Shown: positions 22,451-34,062, numbered from the stretch's first letter. The stretch: DNA of 64,000 nt from Otatea glauca (GCA_036346275.1 CM070722.1:67862309-67926308); one strand, 5' to 3'. The notes: generated by a model from the sequence alone, not told the origin. Made by a program: numbers and translations.

Positions 22451-22849
22451 TCAAGGAAGTATACACTTGGTGCATGGATATTCGTGTAGTACAACCTGAT
22501 TCATATGAGGACATTTTTCTAATACCATTTTTCCACATACCGCGTGCTTCACAATGCACAAGTATTCTTTGCCATTTTCTTCATTGGTTTCTACGTGAAA
22601 ACCATTGGCGCGGATGTCTTTAAAGCTTAGGAGAGTGCGCGTTGATTCAGGGTACAAAAGGGCTTCTTCAATTACCAAAGTTGTACCCATAGGCAATATA
22701 ATAGTGGCTCTTCCTGAGCCGATTACATATGAGTCGCTTCCGGCGATCGTAGTAATCTTTCCAGCGTTCTTCGTGATCGACTGAAAATACTTAGACTCTC
22801 TTAAGATGGTATTTGTTGTGCCACTATCAACAATGCATATCTCTTCCAT
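22451..22849 (-). pseudogene. Copia aspartic protease and GAG-pre-integrase region
   Basis: The 132-residue frame contains VDSGTTNTILRESKYF. The D-S-G-T-T triad is the catalytic aspartate motif of copia proteases. TLLSFKDIRANGFHVETN and a short pre-integrase tail follow. It is open on its own but disconnected from gag and integrase by frame changes. Confidence 0.85.
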
Positions 22850-23174
22850 TTGGGCGCTACAAGATTTCTAGATAAAAGAAATATAACTCTAATCAGATAG
22901 AGGCAAAAACAATCCAAATATTACTTGCAAAATTGAAGAATACTGGAATAAAGAATAAATTGTGTATTTATTCATGAAAGAAGTATGCTCTTCTAGAGCT
23001 TACAATCCTTTATTCAAAGAAAATGCTAACAACCAAAACTAAAAGAAATGCATTAAATGAATCAGAAAATATGCATTAATTTACGCTTCTATATCATCTG
23101 CAGTTTTCTCTTCATTTGCCATAATCATGGTCAGCGACATCGATGTCCGTGCTATTCGTGAGGATGAGGCAAGT

Positions 23175-24076
23175 GGGTGTCTACATCCATGACATCATCT
23201 TCACCGATGTTGGCGAAGCGCCTCTGCGGCGTTTTCCTTTGCCTTCTTCTTAGCCTCGATATCGTTGATCGCTTCCTTGGATTCTCGACATATCTTCAAC
23301 CAATGTCCCCAAGTGCCACACTTGAAGCACGCCCGTTCTGCTGTCCATACGGCTTGGCGTCGCGTTTTTCTTTGTCATCCCTCTTCACGGGGCTTTGGAC
23401 TTTCCTTTGGCCAGGGTCTCTCTTTTCCACCTGTTTGCCCTTCTTTCTATGAGTGGGCTTTCTCACCTTGTAGTGTTGGCATTGACTTACGTGCGATTGC
23501 CTCGTCCAGTGGTGCGAGACATAGTTCTTGCGTAGAACATCGTCTTGTGATTCCGCAACTTGCATTACATCAATCGATTCGCTATACTCCTTGTATGCGT
23601 CCCGACGATAGTGCGTGCACTCTGGATAGCATTAGGGTGGAAGGTAGAGAGAGTTTTCTCAATCTTCTCTTCATCGGTGATCTTCTTGCCACATAGAGAG
23701 ATTGGTACAAATTCATGCAAGGCGTAATTGTACTCGCCATCGCTCAAGTCCGCAAACCTCAGCGTATCCAATCTTGTCGTGCTTGGGGCAAGATGGTGTA
23801 CTTGAGCTTTTCAACCGCTCAAGTGCGGTCCAAAGCTCATGCGCATTCTCTTCAGCCATGTATTCATTCTTTATAGTGGCTGAGAGGTGGTGCCCGAGAA
23901 AATGCGAGCTTGATCGCTCGCTCGGCGGTAGGTTTTGCGTCCTGCGAGGACCCTAGACCAATCGCTGAACGGAGCTTCTTGCCCCCAAGAACAATTTTTA
24001 CGTCCGATGCCCAAGTGAGATAGTTCTGACCGTGTGGGGCCAGTTCTTCAAACTCACGATTCACAATGCCGGACAT
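23175..24076 (-). pseudogene. Copia gag with CCHC zinc knuckle (frameshifted)
   Basis: The start MSGIVNREFEELAPHGQNYL, then WASDVKIVLGG (from 24,076) is a typical copia gag opening. KITDEEKIEKTLSTFHPNAI (about 23,600-23,700) and MQVAESQDDVLRKNYV (from 23,565) follow in other frames. A nucleocapsid zinc knuckle CFKCGTWGHWLKIC (CX2CX4HX4C) reads at about 23,280-23,325 in yet another frame. At least three frame breaks interrupt the protein. A functional gag would form the virus-like particle. Confidence 0.85.
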
Positions 24077-24389
24077 CGCATGATATCAAGATTCGTTTAG
24101 ATTATCGCGTAATCTCGATGAAAATGGTTGCAAAAGCATAAAGTGCAGAAAAATTAAATTGCTATGCATTGCAATATATTAAATAAAGCAACAGATTCAA
24201 AAAACATAAAGAAAATTCGAAAAACAGAGAAATAAAGCAAGAAAAATTAAAAACAGAGCCAAATAAATCTTCTTGATTTTCTGGCAATTTTTCAAAATTT
24301 TCTGCAATTTTTTTCGCAATTTTTCTCTTTTTTTTTCTTTTCCTTTTCTTTTTTCTTTCTTTCTAGCCGAACCGTGGTGGGCCTTTCCT

Positions 24390-25260
24390 TTTCTTGGCCC
24401 AAGTCCACGCTACGGCTAGGTTTCCCCTAGCCGCCTCCCGCTTTTCTTTGCGTTTGCTTTACACACAAAAACCACGCCTTCCTTCTTTCTTCACGCTGGC
24501 GTCGCGGCGAGGTCTGCGGCTCGGCGCAGGTCGTGGTGAAGCCGCGCGCTCGGCCGGGCGAGCACAGTGGCGTTGCGGCGCTTGTGGCGGGGCGAGCGGG
24601 CGGGCGATGGCGATTTAGCCCCCAGCAAGGCGACTTGGCCGGGCGGCCAGCTGCGGTGGCCTCCGGCCGAGGCGACCGCAGAGGCCGAGGCCGACGGCGA
24701 GGCAGAGCCCGGAGGCTGAAGCGCGGCGGCGGCCGCACGGCCGAAAGGCGGGCGACGGCCGGGTTCAGCGCGACGTCGGCGGTGGCGACGGCGACGACGG
24801 CCGCGGCCGGCCGGAATGCCAGTGCCATCTTGGGGCTTCCGAGTGGCCGTCTTGGCCGCAAGGGGTCGGGATCCGACGGCAGTGGCGAGGAGGCCGACGG
24901 CCGAGTTGCCGAGCGCGCGCGCATGGCCGAGGCGGTCCGTGTCTAAGCGCGGCGCCGCAGTCGGCCGGGCAATCAGCTACTGGGCCGGAGCGCCGAGGCG
25001 GCCGCGAGCCGGCGGCGAGCCGGCGGGGCGTCGCGATCGCGGCACTACGGGCGCGAGGGCCAAGGCACGGCGACGGACGGTGCGGGCCAAGGCTGTCTTG
25101 GCGGCGCAGCGGCGACGCTTCAAGTCGACGGCTCGTCGGCCGAGCCGGCGGTATTCGAGCGAAGGCGGCGCGCGCGCCTGACAACGAGGTGGCGGCGGGC
25201 CGACCGACTTCAAGCCGCGTGCCGCACGAACCGAGGCGATGACGGCGGCGCACGCGAGCG
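24390..25260. other. GC-rich block in the copia leader
   Basis: About 870 bp of very GC-rich DNA lies inside an otherwise AT-balanced element, between gag and the 5' LTR. Long frames exist on both strands only because stop codons are rare in such DNA; their products are Arg/Ala/Pro/Gly low complexity with no recognisable domain. It may be the family's own leader or captured host sequence. Confidence 0.7.
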
Positions 25261-25465
25261 CGGAACCGAAACGCATATTTCCTTTTTTTTTCGTGGATGA
25301 TGCATGTATCGATGTTGCTTGTAGCCGTGCCACGTGATGCAAACATAAAACAGATGCGAGCAAGTAGATGCATGCATAGGAACGATACGATTAGATACAA
25401 TCACCGATTCTCACCTCTTCTCACCTTTTCAATTCGATCTCAGTAGAGCAATTCGTGCGATAACG

Positions 25466-25686
25466 TGTTAAGGAACCTCGCTATCGAATAGTCCGGGTTC
25501 GAACAGATCTGAAGGAGAATGAAAGAGAGAGAGACACGTGTTTAGGGAGAGCAAAAGCGGAAATTCTTTATTGCTAATGAATTCTGGTTCATAGGGGGGG
25601 ACCCCCTCCTCCTTTTATAGCGCTCTCTAGGGTTTTGGCTAAGGAACCACATGGGCCTTCCAATGGGCTATTAGGGTTTCTTAACA
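25466..25686 (-). repeat. Copia 5' LTR (221 bp)
   Basis: The partner of the LTR at 18,833-19,059. On the minus strand it is followed by cgttatcgcacga, resembling the cgttatcagcacga-type start seen after LTRs of other plant copia elements and probably the primer-binding region. Confidence 0.9.
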
Positions 25687-25691
25687 GTAAC

Positions 25692-26682
25692 TAACCGGTC
25701 ACCAGCGCAACATACATTCATGGGATATGGATGTATGGTTCCTGAATATTCCATGTCTGAAGTTACTACAACTCCTGGTCCACCAAAGTCGACGACAGCA
25801 TGGATGTATCAATTCAATTGCATGTCTCCATGTCAGAGTTAAGTTACTTGCAAATGGACTGGAAGAAGTACTAGTCCCCATAGTCGACGGCGGCATCGAG
25901 ATCGATGGATCAAAGCAGTCAGATAAGTCTATATGGAAGCCTGGAGCAATCAATGACGCCATCCAACTACACCGTTATTTACCTGCCGGACACAAGCAAG
26001 AACTCTTTTTTCTTCTTCTTTTTGCCTGCCTGCAGCATCAGCATGCTGTGATTTTAAGGTGACCCAGCTGATTGCCTGAATATCTATGAAAGGGAGATGC
26101 TGCGACCATGCATCCGTGTCATGATCGCCGTTTCAGTTGGTCTACTTTCTCACTTGATGGATCAGCAGTATCCGATACCGACGACGACCAAGCTAGATCG
26201 TTTTTCTTCCTCGATCGTCTCTGCAGTTATAAGTTGCCCGTTTCTCCCGGGCCCCATGATCGGCAGTAGTCGTCTTGGTAGTACCTTTCATGGCAGGTAA
26301 TATTCCCCTTTGCCATGTGTAAATCCATTCATCAGGTCCGTCCACGCACGCACAAGAAGAATTTCAGCTACAATGTGCATTCCACCCTCAGTCTACTCTC
26401 CTGGAAATAAATGGGAACCGCTTAATTCGCATCTTCTATTCTCTCCTCCCTGCTCGAGACCTGATAGATGAGCATACACCAATGAACGGATCGATATCGA
26501 TCTTGACAGTGATGTTGACCAAACTTGTTCAGTTGTTTTGGTCGTTGTGCCAAGACTCCATCTGTTTTGTTATTATCAGGGCAAATGCTACTTACTGATA
26601 GGTCAGTTTGTGCTAGCTCAACATATTTATCAACTTTATTTTTGTGTTTTCGTGTTGATGCCGGGGACATGCATGGTAAGTA
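25692..26682. other. Intergenic, no gene recognised
   Basis: A 111-codon plus frame at 25,727-26,062 and an overlapping minus frame show no recognisable domain and look like chance ORFs. No repeats identified. Confidence 0.45.
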
Positions 26683-27269
26683 TTCTCTCTATTCTTAGAT
26701 ACGTATCATTCTAACTTTCAAATTTTATTTCTAAATACATATCATTCTATAATTTTAAGATGATTTTTTACTATTTTTTTCTTCTATACATATCCACTTT
26801 AGTTATTTTAATGCCATTTACTATCATAGACTAGAGAAAGATACACCATTCAAAAAAATAATTAAGAGGGATAATGTAATCTTTTGTAGATATATTTTGG
26901 AAGAATTGTAAGAACCTAGAAAGACATCTATTTAGGACATGTACAATGATGCGATGTCAAATGTCTATAAGCATTGCCACATAAGATTTTTTTTGCTGAT
27001 ATAGAAGAGAGAGAAAGAGGAAAGAGAATATAGCTGTCTCTTCGTAAAGAGACGATCATATAGACTACATAAAACACCATTACGTGAGATATTGTCTATA
27101 ATAAATACTTTTTCATACCATAATTAAAAGATTATAAAATCTTATACAAATAACTTTAAGATGACATTTATTGTAGAAGCTGTCTTTAGTTTTATTTTTA
27201 GATGACATAAAAGAGTATATAGACAGCAGTCCTCTCTATTATTGTATATGCTTGTAGGAACGGAGGGAG
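26683..27269. mobile_element. Stowaway-type MITE (Tc1/mariner), interrupted by another MITE
   Basis: The right end is ggaacggagggag, the diagnostic Stowaway terminus. The left end ttctctctattcttagatac is its diverged inverse. TA dinucleotides at 26,681-26,682 and 27,270-27,271 form the target duplication. Removing the nested 314-bp insert leaves about 270 bp, a normal Stowaway size. Confidence 0.75.
26938..27251. mobile_element. MITE related to that at 263-552, nested in the Stowaway
   Basis: The termini catgtacaat and attgtatatg form inverted repeats like those of 263-552. The interior again has a gagagaaagaggaaagag purine run followed by agacgat/tagacagc motifs. Flanking 8-mers atttagga and ttgtagga match at 6 of 8 positions, suggesting an 8-bp target duplication. 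Confidence 0.7.
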
Positions 27270-27335
27270 TAAGTGGATAACTAGCTAAAGTAGCTGAGCA
27301 TAAGATGGGAATATGAACACAGATATGTTGACTTA

Positions 27336-27744
27336 GGGTGCGTTTGGTTGGGTGAACGAGGATGAACGGGATGGGATGATACAGGATTGATTTTGATACA
27401 TGCGTTTGGTTGACTATATGGAACCATCTTGTTCGGGATGGAGTGGTACAGATTCTAGGAATATTCCTCAAATATGTTGTACCATCCTGTACCTCCAAAT
27501 TGGTTGAACCATCATGTACCATCCCGTACCACTAGTGATAAAGTTTACCATACTAACCTCATCCATCCAACCAAACATCATCTCGTACCATCCCGTACCA
27601 TTCCATCCAAGCAACCAAACAAAATCATGTATCATTCCATTCAGATAACCAAACACCCTCCCCATACCATCTTATCCAGGATTATCCCATCCATCCTGTA
27701 TCATCTCATCCCGTTCATCCTCGTTCACTCAACCAAACGCACTC
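27336..27744. mobile_element. Tourist-like (PIF/Harbinger) MITE with long TIRs
   Basis: The two ends are near-identical inverted repeats of about 50 bp (gggtgcgtttggttgggtga and its partner). The 3-bp tta copies at 27,333-27,335 and 27,745-27,747 are the TWA target duplication expected for Harbinger-type elements. The interior repeats gtaccatcc and caaccaaaca phrases, so it is strongly foldable. No coding capacity. Confidence 0.8.
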
Positions 27745-27747
27745 TTA

Positions 27748-28487
27748 ATTACGGAGCATGCATGCGTGTGACTGTGGATGGATGCTTTAAATGGATCATG
27801 GGTGGATGAAAATTAAAGCAGCAGATCTAGATTGCGGTACCATGATTTCAAATGTGCGAATTCAAGCCATATTCGAGTATATTTTTCAAAAATTTCAGTT
27901 TTAGGTATATACCCATCTATAACAATTCAAATGAAACGTGTACCTTTCAAAAAATATACTCGAATTCAAAGACTTTGAACGAGTTTGGATCACATGCTTT
28001 ACTAATTTATATATAAAATCAGCACATATCTACAACCAAACTATCATAAAAAAGGGAAACTCTATTTTGAATTTCAGTTCAAACTTGTTTGAACTAGTTA
28101 GTAAACTGGTTAAACTCAGTATCCTAAGAATTTCAAAAAAAAAATCGCATGAAAATACTTAGAGAAAATATCCTTTTTAGATCATGGTGCCCTATACTAT
28201 ATATATAGCGCTATTATACACCTGGGCGTAGGGCTTCCTATTGTACACGCGAGCCGTTACTAGTCGCTAGCATACGGCCTATGAACACGCCCTAGTCCGA
28301 AAACTCCTACGGGGTAGCTGACAGTAAATCAATTACGAAATCACCTCTTTGGTCAAATCGCATATCCCTTCCGTGTCGGCAGTAAATTAACTAGGATCTA
28401 AAGTAAAAGATAGTCAAATATAGTGTATTATATAGTAAATAAAGCCCTGGTACTGTGGTACAGTTGAAAAATAGATCTGACCCGATT
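27748..28487. other. Intergenic; small inverted repeat and (TA)n junction
   Basis: Around 27,860-27,967 is an inverted repeat (ttcgagtatatttttcaaa against tttcaaaaaatatactcgaa). At 28,190-28,225 a (TA)n tract is followed by tatacacctgggcgta, reminiscent of the tatactcctgggtgta end at 8793. No gene. Confidence 0.45.
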
Positions 28488-28669
28488 TTACTATCAAAAT
28501 GCTTTGTGTTACTATATGTAACTAAAAATTTTCCTACTACGATATTTGGGCAAGAGTAACATCCAGTGCAGCAGATAGTAACCTATTGTGATATATGTAG
28601 TAAAAAAAAGATAATTGAAGAACAAAATAAATTGTATCTCTGAGTCAAGAAATATACCGCATTATGAAT
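28488..28669. repeat. Direct repeat, copy 1 (~182 bp)
   Basis: Matches 29,628-29,808 at a constant offset of about 1,140 bp. Shared phrases include tactatcaaaatgct, gtgttactatatgtaacta, gatagtaacctattgtg and ataccgcatta. Non-coding. Confidence 0.8.
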
Positions 28670-29627
28670 GTAAAATCTATTTATACTAATAGTAAAATCT
28701 ATATCTACGACTAGTAAATCCTGATTAATACGTTAAGACTTATACCAGTGTTTCCTCTCGTCGTCAGTAATCTAACGGTGAAAACCGTTCGTGAATCTGA
28801 GCTGTCAATAAAAAGTTAAGGCTAAAACAAAGAAAAATCATATTCATGTACAAATAATAAATACATTTACTAATCGGCCATGTGACGTAACTAGTAATGT
28901 GTTCCCTTATTTGAACTAGAATCTATTCTTTTTTTATTTAGTCATAACATTTTTTGACAGTTCCGATTCACGAATGATTTTTAACACTTGCTTATTGACA
29001 AGTTGTTAGTCTCCGGTCGCTGGTTCGAATCCTCAATACTGCATATGCAGTACTATTTTTTCGTCGTTGGTCACTAGTTGCTGCCTTTCCACTGAACAAA
29101 AAAATAATGCGATAGAAAGGATTCGAACAGTCATATTTAAGTCGATTATTCACATTTACTATTCAGGAAATCGAACAGTCCATACAGCATTTACTACTAA
29201 GTAAAGTAAAACTATTGATACATATAGTAAAAAATAGATGTAAATAGTAAAAATAGTCCATTCATAACTACCAGTCTAGACCTCTCGCATTACTTTCCCG
29301 CCCTCAAGTCTGATGCGCTTAGCCTCAAACAACCAGTCCCCTCGAAATAAGATGGATCAGAATCCTTTTATCGGCGAGCACCGATTGGAAGGACCTTCGA
29401 TGCAACCAGCCACATTAGTGGTAGATGCTATACCGCTGGCCGTAAGTCCTTCCACTCTCTGAGATCCTCTTCTGCGGAATTTGATACTAACACCCCCGCC
29501 ATCGATTTGTACATCAAATTTAGGACCTCCAGACACCGTCCGCACATACATTCACGTAAGTTTTTTCTATCATTATATAAAAGTTACTACCATTAAGTAA
29601 AACATTGTACTGTACTTATTACAAAAT
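28670..29627. other. Spacer between direct repeats, AT-rich and non-coding
   Basis: Contains an imperfect inverted repeat (about 28,767-28,802 against 28,950-28,990) built on ttcgtgaatc / gattcacgaa. It is full of agtaaa/ttactat motifs. A ggttcgaatcc phrase at about 29,022 resembles a Pol III B box but has no partner A box. No gene. Confidence 0.5.
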
Positions 29628-29808
29628 TTACTATCAAAATGCTATGTGTTACTATATGTAACTAACAATTTTCCTACTACGCTATTTAGGTACTAGTAAC
29701 ATCCAGAGCAGAAGATAGTAACCTATTGTGGTATATGTAGTAAAAAGAGATAATTGGAGAACAAAATAAATTGTATCTCTGAGTCGAAAAATATACCGCA
29801 TTACGAAC
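29628..29808. repeat. Direct repeat, copy 2 (~181 bp)
   Basis: Partner of 28,488-28,669. The two copies and the spacer may be parts of one unclassified mobile element. Confidence 0.8.
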
Positions 29809-30505
29809 GTTGAAAAGGACCTTAACCGTTGGATCCGTTGGCCAAAGACGATGAAGAAAATGGATCTGGTGATGACTATGCATTCAACGGAGACTTCTGG
29901 AGATGGACGGGGTGGCGGTGGGAGCTGGGTGGAAGCGACGTGGGGCGGTGCTCACGGGGGAAGAGGAGTTGGGCAGGTGCCACCAAGATTGGGAAGGGAG
30001 GAGGGGGCGATGGGGGAATCCATCAATCATGGTGAGGCCACACTCAAGTTCACTAGCGCGATGTTGGTCTTTGGTTTGCCCAGTAGTGTACAGGCGTCCT
30101 GACCTGAACAGCAGCTGTCCTCCACTGGCTAGCCATCGAGGGGAGGGGAGGAGAACACAGTGGCAAATCAGATGGGAGGGGAAAGGGAAATGGGATAGAT
30201 AGATAGCGCAAAAGAAGAGAAGAGATAGGATGGGTAGCTGGCTGGCGAACATAAATCGCGTAACGCCAGGTAGGGGAGCAAACATAAATTGTGGGCAATG
30301 GGATTGAAATCGCAATTCAATCCTCAAAGGAAGCTTGAGCTCTTCAAGAATCGCTCGTCTCGTCTCACACTTAGTTTCTAGGGGCCCAGCCTACCCCAGA
30401 ATATTGCCCGCCCAGTCTACACAAGGGCGTCCCTCCCCTATCGTTATTTCATGTGCAAAGCCAGGGTTAACAATACCGTTTTTATGTAGTAAATTGAATA
30501 TTGGC
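29809..30505. other. Intergenic, GC-richer, no recognised gene
   Basis: Overlapping frames on both strands between 29,829 and 30,327 show no recognisable domain. The missing RAD51D N-terminus was looked for here and not found. Confidence 0.45.
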
Positions 30506-33500
30506 CAGTAGCAATTTTTGACGATTATCACTCGATAATCGAAGAAAATCGAAGGGTTTGCAAGGTCAAACCAATTGAAATCGGCGGTCGAACTGGGCAA
30601 GAAAATCTCGATAATCGACCGATTTTGGTCGATAATCGATCGGTAATCGAGCGATATTTACAGGGAATTGGGAACTGAATGGAAAATGGTGAAAAAATCA
30701 TGAAAAATTGGGGAAATTGAAAAAAAAATGGTGTAAAATTTGTAAAAAAACTAAGAAAGGCCCAAAAAATTAGGTAAAAGTTAGACATGTATAAAAATAT
30801 ATGGAAAAATAGGACAAATCCGATATGACCTTTCCTACATTTTAAGACAATGTCAAGTTGTAAAGTACACATTTTTGCAATAATAGCATGAGTATGGAAA
30901 AATGTGAAACAATATGGAAAAATTTCGGCATGACTTTTAATATATTTTAGACAATATGAAGTTGTAAAGTAGGCATTTAACAATAATATCTCAATAAATA
31001 AAATTTCATTTGAATAGCATTCACAAATCAATCCAACAAGTCCACATTTCAATAACATTCATTTCAATACCATGGCATATGACATTTGTAATCAACATTT
31101 CTCACAGGAAATGAATGTTCGCAGCTGGCATAGCTTCGTCGTGCTTTCATTGTCACACATATGCCATGTTGGACCTACATGAACACTATGTTAGTAAAAA
31201 GTCGAGTTGCAATAAAATAAAATATTACATTTGAGGCTACGGATAGTATTGTTGGCTACACACTTGGTTGGCTATGTTGTACTCTTTTGAGGACATCATC
31301 ACCAATTCTCATGTAGTTAGCAACTTCGTCTTGTATTCGTGCTAGCTTTGCCCCGTCTATGGGATAGTCATTTACCATTGTTGGTACAACATGGCATAAA
31401 ATTCGAGATCTTGCCACTCATAGACCCATTGGGTGGGTGGTTGTGCACGAGCTTCCGAGATAGCGTAGTCGTAGTTGCCACATGAGCCATAGCCATAACT
31501 CCCTTGCATCTCGGGGATGCTAAACGAGCTAGAGCCATCCTACGGTGCGTCATGGCTATGTCGATGATCCCTACCCTTGCCTGCAGTAGTCATCCTCTGT
31601 GACTGTGGAGTGACATGATCTTTGTCCTATGTCTCATGAGTGTACTAGGACTTCCCTGTAAATTCTATAGGACGTTATCCTTCTGAGCGAGAAATAAGAG
31701 GGATGGAGGCACCATCACCAGAGACCACCATCGATGTCCGTCTTGGAGCTACTATCATTAGGTTCTTGGTACAGTAGGCCCCGATGGTCTCCGAGAGTGC
31801 TATCAGTCGAATCATCACTCCCTACGTGATGTTCCTCCTCTCTAGGAAGCTTCCTCTTTCCTTTCGAGGGAGCTCTCCTTTTGCTAGTTCCCTCGTGGTC
31901 ACTGTTTGGTGCTTTCTCTTTTCTATGTGACTGTCACCTACTATTTTGTCTGCCCATTCGGGGATGCTTGCAGCCCTAGTATTCTTTCGTAACATATCAG
32001 GGTCAATCGGGACTGTCACAAGGTGTGATAGGAGGAGGTGTCACTCTCAGTCTTAGTGTCCTCCTCACAAGTAAGGTGTGATGGGAGGGGGTGTCACTCT
32101 CAGTCTCAATGTCCCTTTCTCTATCCACGTCGGATTGGATTTTCACCGTCGCACAATATAAGCTCCATAAGACGACGCTAACGAAATACGGATTGTCTGC
32201 TTTTCTCCCCGCGATACCAGCCATGTGGAAAAATTTAGCCTAGGCTGAGCCAATCACCTGCTTCGCATTCCTCCACTTCTGTGTTCAGCTCCCAGTGTCA
32301 ATCTTTGTTTGCATAGGGTACGAGCTGTACCAAGGTTGTAATCCCCCACGACCGATCTTTCCCGTTGCAAGAAACTTTGAAACACCCTTGGCAACACACT
32401 GCCGCCCCTCCTCTAGCCCCTCTAGAGGTGCCACTACCACCACCATACTCATACCTGTCACCTACCCAACTGATAAATTCTGCCTCCGCCCTGAAGGCAG
32501 CCATGGTATGCTGGAGTTGCTCCTCCTCATCAACATCACCTGTGTACTCCGCATATAAACTTCTTCTCGGCGGGGAATCTTTAGCTTCTACTTCCTTTCT
32601 GAGCCTCTCATCCCTCATTTCCTTCCTCTTATCCTTAATCCTGTCTAGGTCGCGCTGAAAGTACTCGCGAACCTCGTTAGGAACTTGCCTGCAATGAACG
32701 ATATTCATACCTCGTCCTATCAAGTGGTGCTTCAGTCGGGTTGAACCGCCTCCTTTCTTCTCTTAGTAACAGTATTTGCATCGAAATCCAATCCCCATCT
32801 TCTCCCTGTGTTCCCACACAACATCGGTCTGGTCTGCCATCTACTAATACAAAACAACAAGTCGTCAGCTAATGCAAAACATCAAGTTAATGCGATTTCT
32901 TGCTAAAACTATATGTATGTGCTAGCAATGAAAGGCATTACATCAGTGAATGCTAAGAACTATATGTATGTGACAACAATAAAAGGTATTACATCACTGA
33001 ATGATAATACAAAACATCAAGTTAATGTATTTGCTTGCTAACAACTTATAATAGGCATTACATCAGTGAATGCTACCAATAAAAATTCCCAATCACACTA
33101 ACCCTAACATCATGCATTAATTCATACATGCATCTACCAATTCATCTATACATGCATCTACCATGCATCTATCCATCATCTAACCATCAATCACACTAAT
33201 CCAAACCCTCATCACACTAACCTTAACAATATCCTATTGTATTGTGCAAGGCTGCAAATAGACAACCAAATTAAAAATGAAAATACATAATCTACTGCTA
33301 TTCATTCACATCTTTTACTGCCATCAGACCAAGATCAACAACAAACATGCTCTAACATAATCAAGAACAAACATGCTATATTGCCATCAGACCAAGATCA
33401 ACATCACACATAATGTAAACTTGTCAAACTCCACAATCCACATAATTTAACATCACATGAACAACAACATTGATTATCGACCGATTTCAACCGATTATCG

Positions 33501-34062
33501 ATCGATACAGGTTGATTATCTCTAGGGTTTGGTCGAAAATCGACATGGCTCAGATCTTCCCAACGCATGTCGATTTTCGATTGGAGGAAATTGATTATCG
33601 ACGCTTACCGGTCGATTATCGAGCTCATGGCGGGGTAAGACGGCCGACGGCGTGCGGATCTAGATAGAGACGCCGACGACTGCGAGAGCTCAACACGAGG
33701 AGTGTCGAAAGTGCAATGAATATGTCCGAAGCTGCTCGCAAAGGGTTCTATAGCTTCTTCATTTTAAGTAGGTCGGCCCGGGCCTAATAGGCCTGGTACT
33801 GTTTTTTGTTTTTTTAACCCTTTTCAACTATATCAATTCGGATTTGCGTCAAAAACATCTCAAAATCTTTGTTTCTTTTAACTCCTTTTCATGTCAGATG
33901 TTACAAATATATTAGTACTAATTTTGTAGAAATTTTCCAAAAATTCTAATTTTTTTGGATTTGAATTAAACCGGTATACCGACCGGTTTATATTATCGTA
34001 CCAACTGGGTATGCTCACTTTTCACAATAATCGAGTGATAATCATCGATTTTTCAAACACTG
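30506..34062. mobile_element. Degenerate hAT-like transposon (~3.6 kb) with ATTATCGA subterminal motifs
   Basis: The left end starts cagtagcaatttttgac and leads into gattatcactcgataatcg. The right end, reverse-complemented, starts cagtgtttgaaaaatcg and leads into gattatcactcgattattg. The CAGTG-type ends plus a shared inner block define inverted termini. Both subterminal zones (30,516-30,655 and 33,472-33,625) are crowded with attatcga/tcgataat motifs. Inside is a decayed hAT-type transposase on the minus strand. The flanking 8-mers do not match, so the target duplication is lost or an end is slightly misplaced. Confidence 0.65.
31200..32840 (-). pseudogene. hAT-type transposase remnant (BED-like zinc finger end)
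   Basis: Reading from ATG at 32,840: MADQTDVVWEHREKMGIGFR, then CKYCY, a stop, and GGGSTRLKHHLIGRG. This Cys-x2-Cys ... His-x-His arrangement is that of the BED-type zinc finger opening plant hAT transposases. VPNEVREYFQRDLDRIKDKR, then KEMRDERLRKEVEAKD continues in the same frame to about 32,298. Pieces of the C-terminal linker occur further down (GSYGYGSCGNYDYA and QWVYEWQDLEFYAMLYQQW, about 31,365-31,500) in a different frame. The catalytic and dimerisation regions between them are not recognisable. Non-functional. Confidence 0.7.

Larger units (their letters stand above)
18833..25686 (-). mobile_element. Full-length Ty1/copia retrotransposon with 5-bp target duplication
   Basis: Two LTRs (18,833-19,059 and 25,466-25,686) bound a 6.85-kb element flanked by identical gtaac target copies at 18,828-18,832 and 25,687-25,691. 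Coding order on the minus strand is gag, protease, integrase, RT, RNase H, the copia order. The polypurine tract (AAGGGGGAG on the minus strand, about 19,060-19,068) abuts the left LTR, which is therefore the 3' LTR. A long leader lies between the 5' LTR and gag, including a strikingly GC-rich block at 24,390-25,260. All coding domains are interrupted by frameshifts or stops, yet the LTRs differ by only about five substitutions and a few indels by eye. That suggests a defective copy mobilised in trans. Confidence 0.92.

Noticed and set aside
24427..25400. Long Arg/Ala/Pro-rich ORFs on both strands (up to 211 codons)
   Set aside because: GC-rich DNA has few stops; no domain, and it lies in the copia leader.
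28975..29060. Possible tRNA-derived SINE or tRNA gene (ggttcgaatcc B-box-like)
   Set aside because: No A box at the right distance, no cloverleaf, no terminator.
29829..30327. Possible missing N-terminal exon of RAD51D or another gene
   Set aside because: None of the frames resembles a RAD51D N-terminus or any domain I know.
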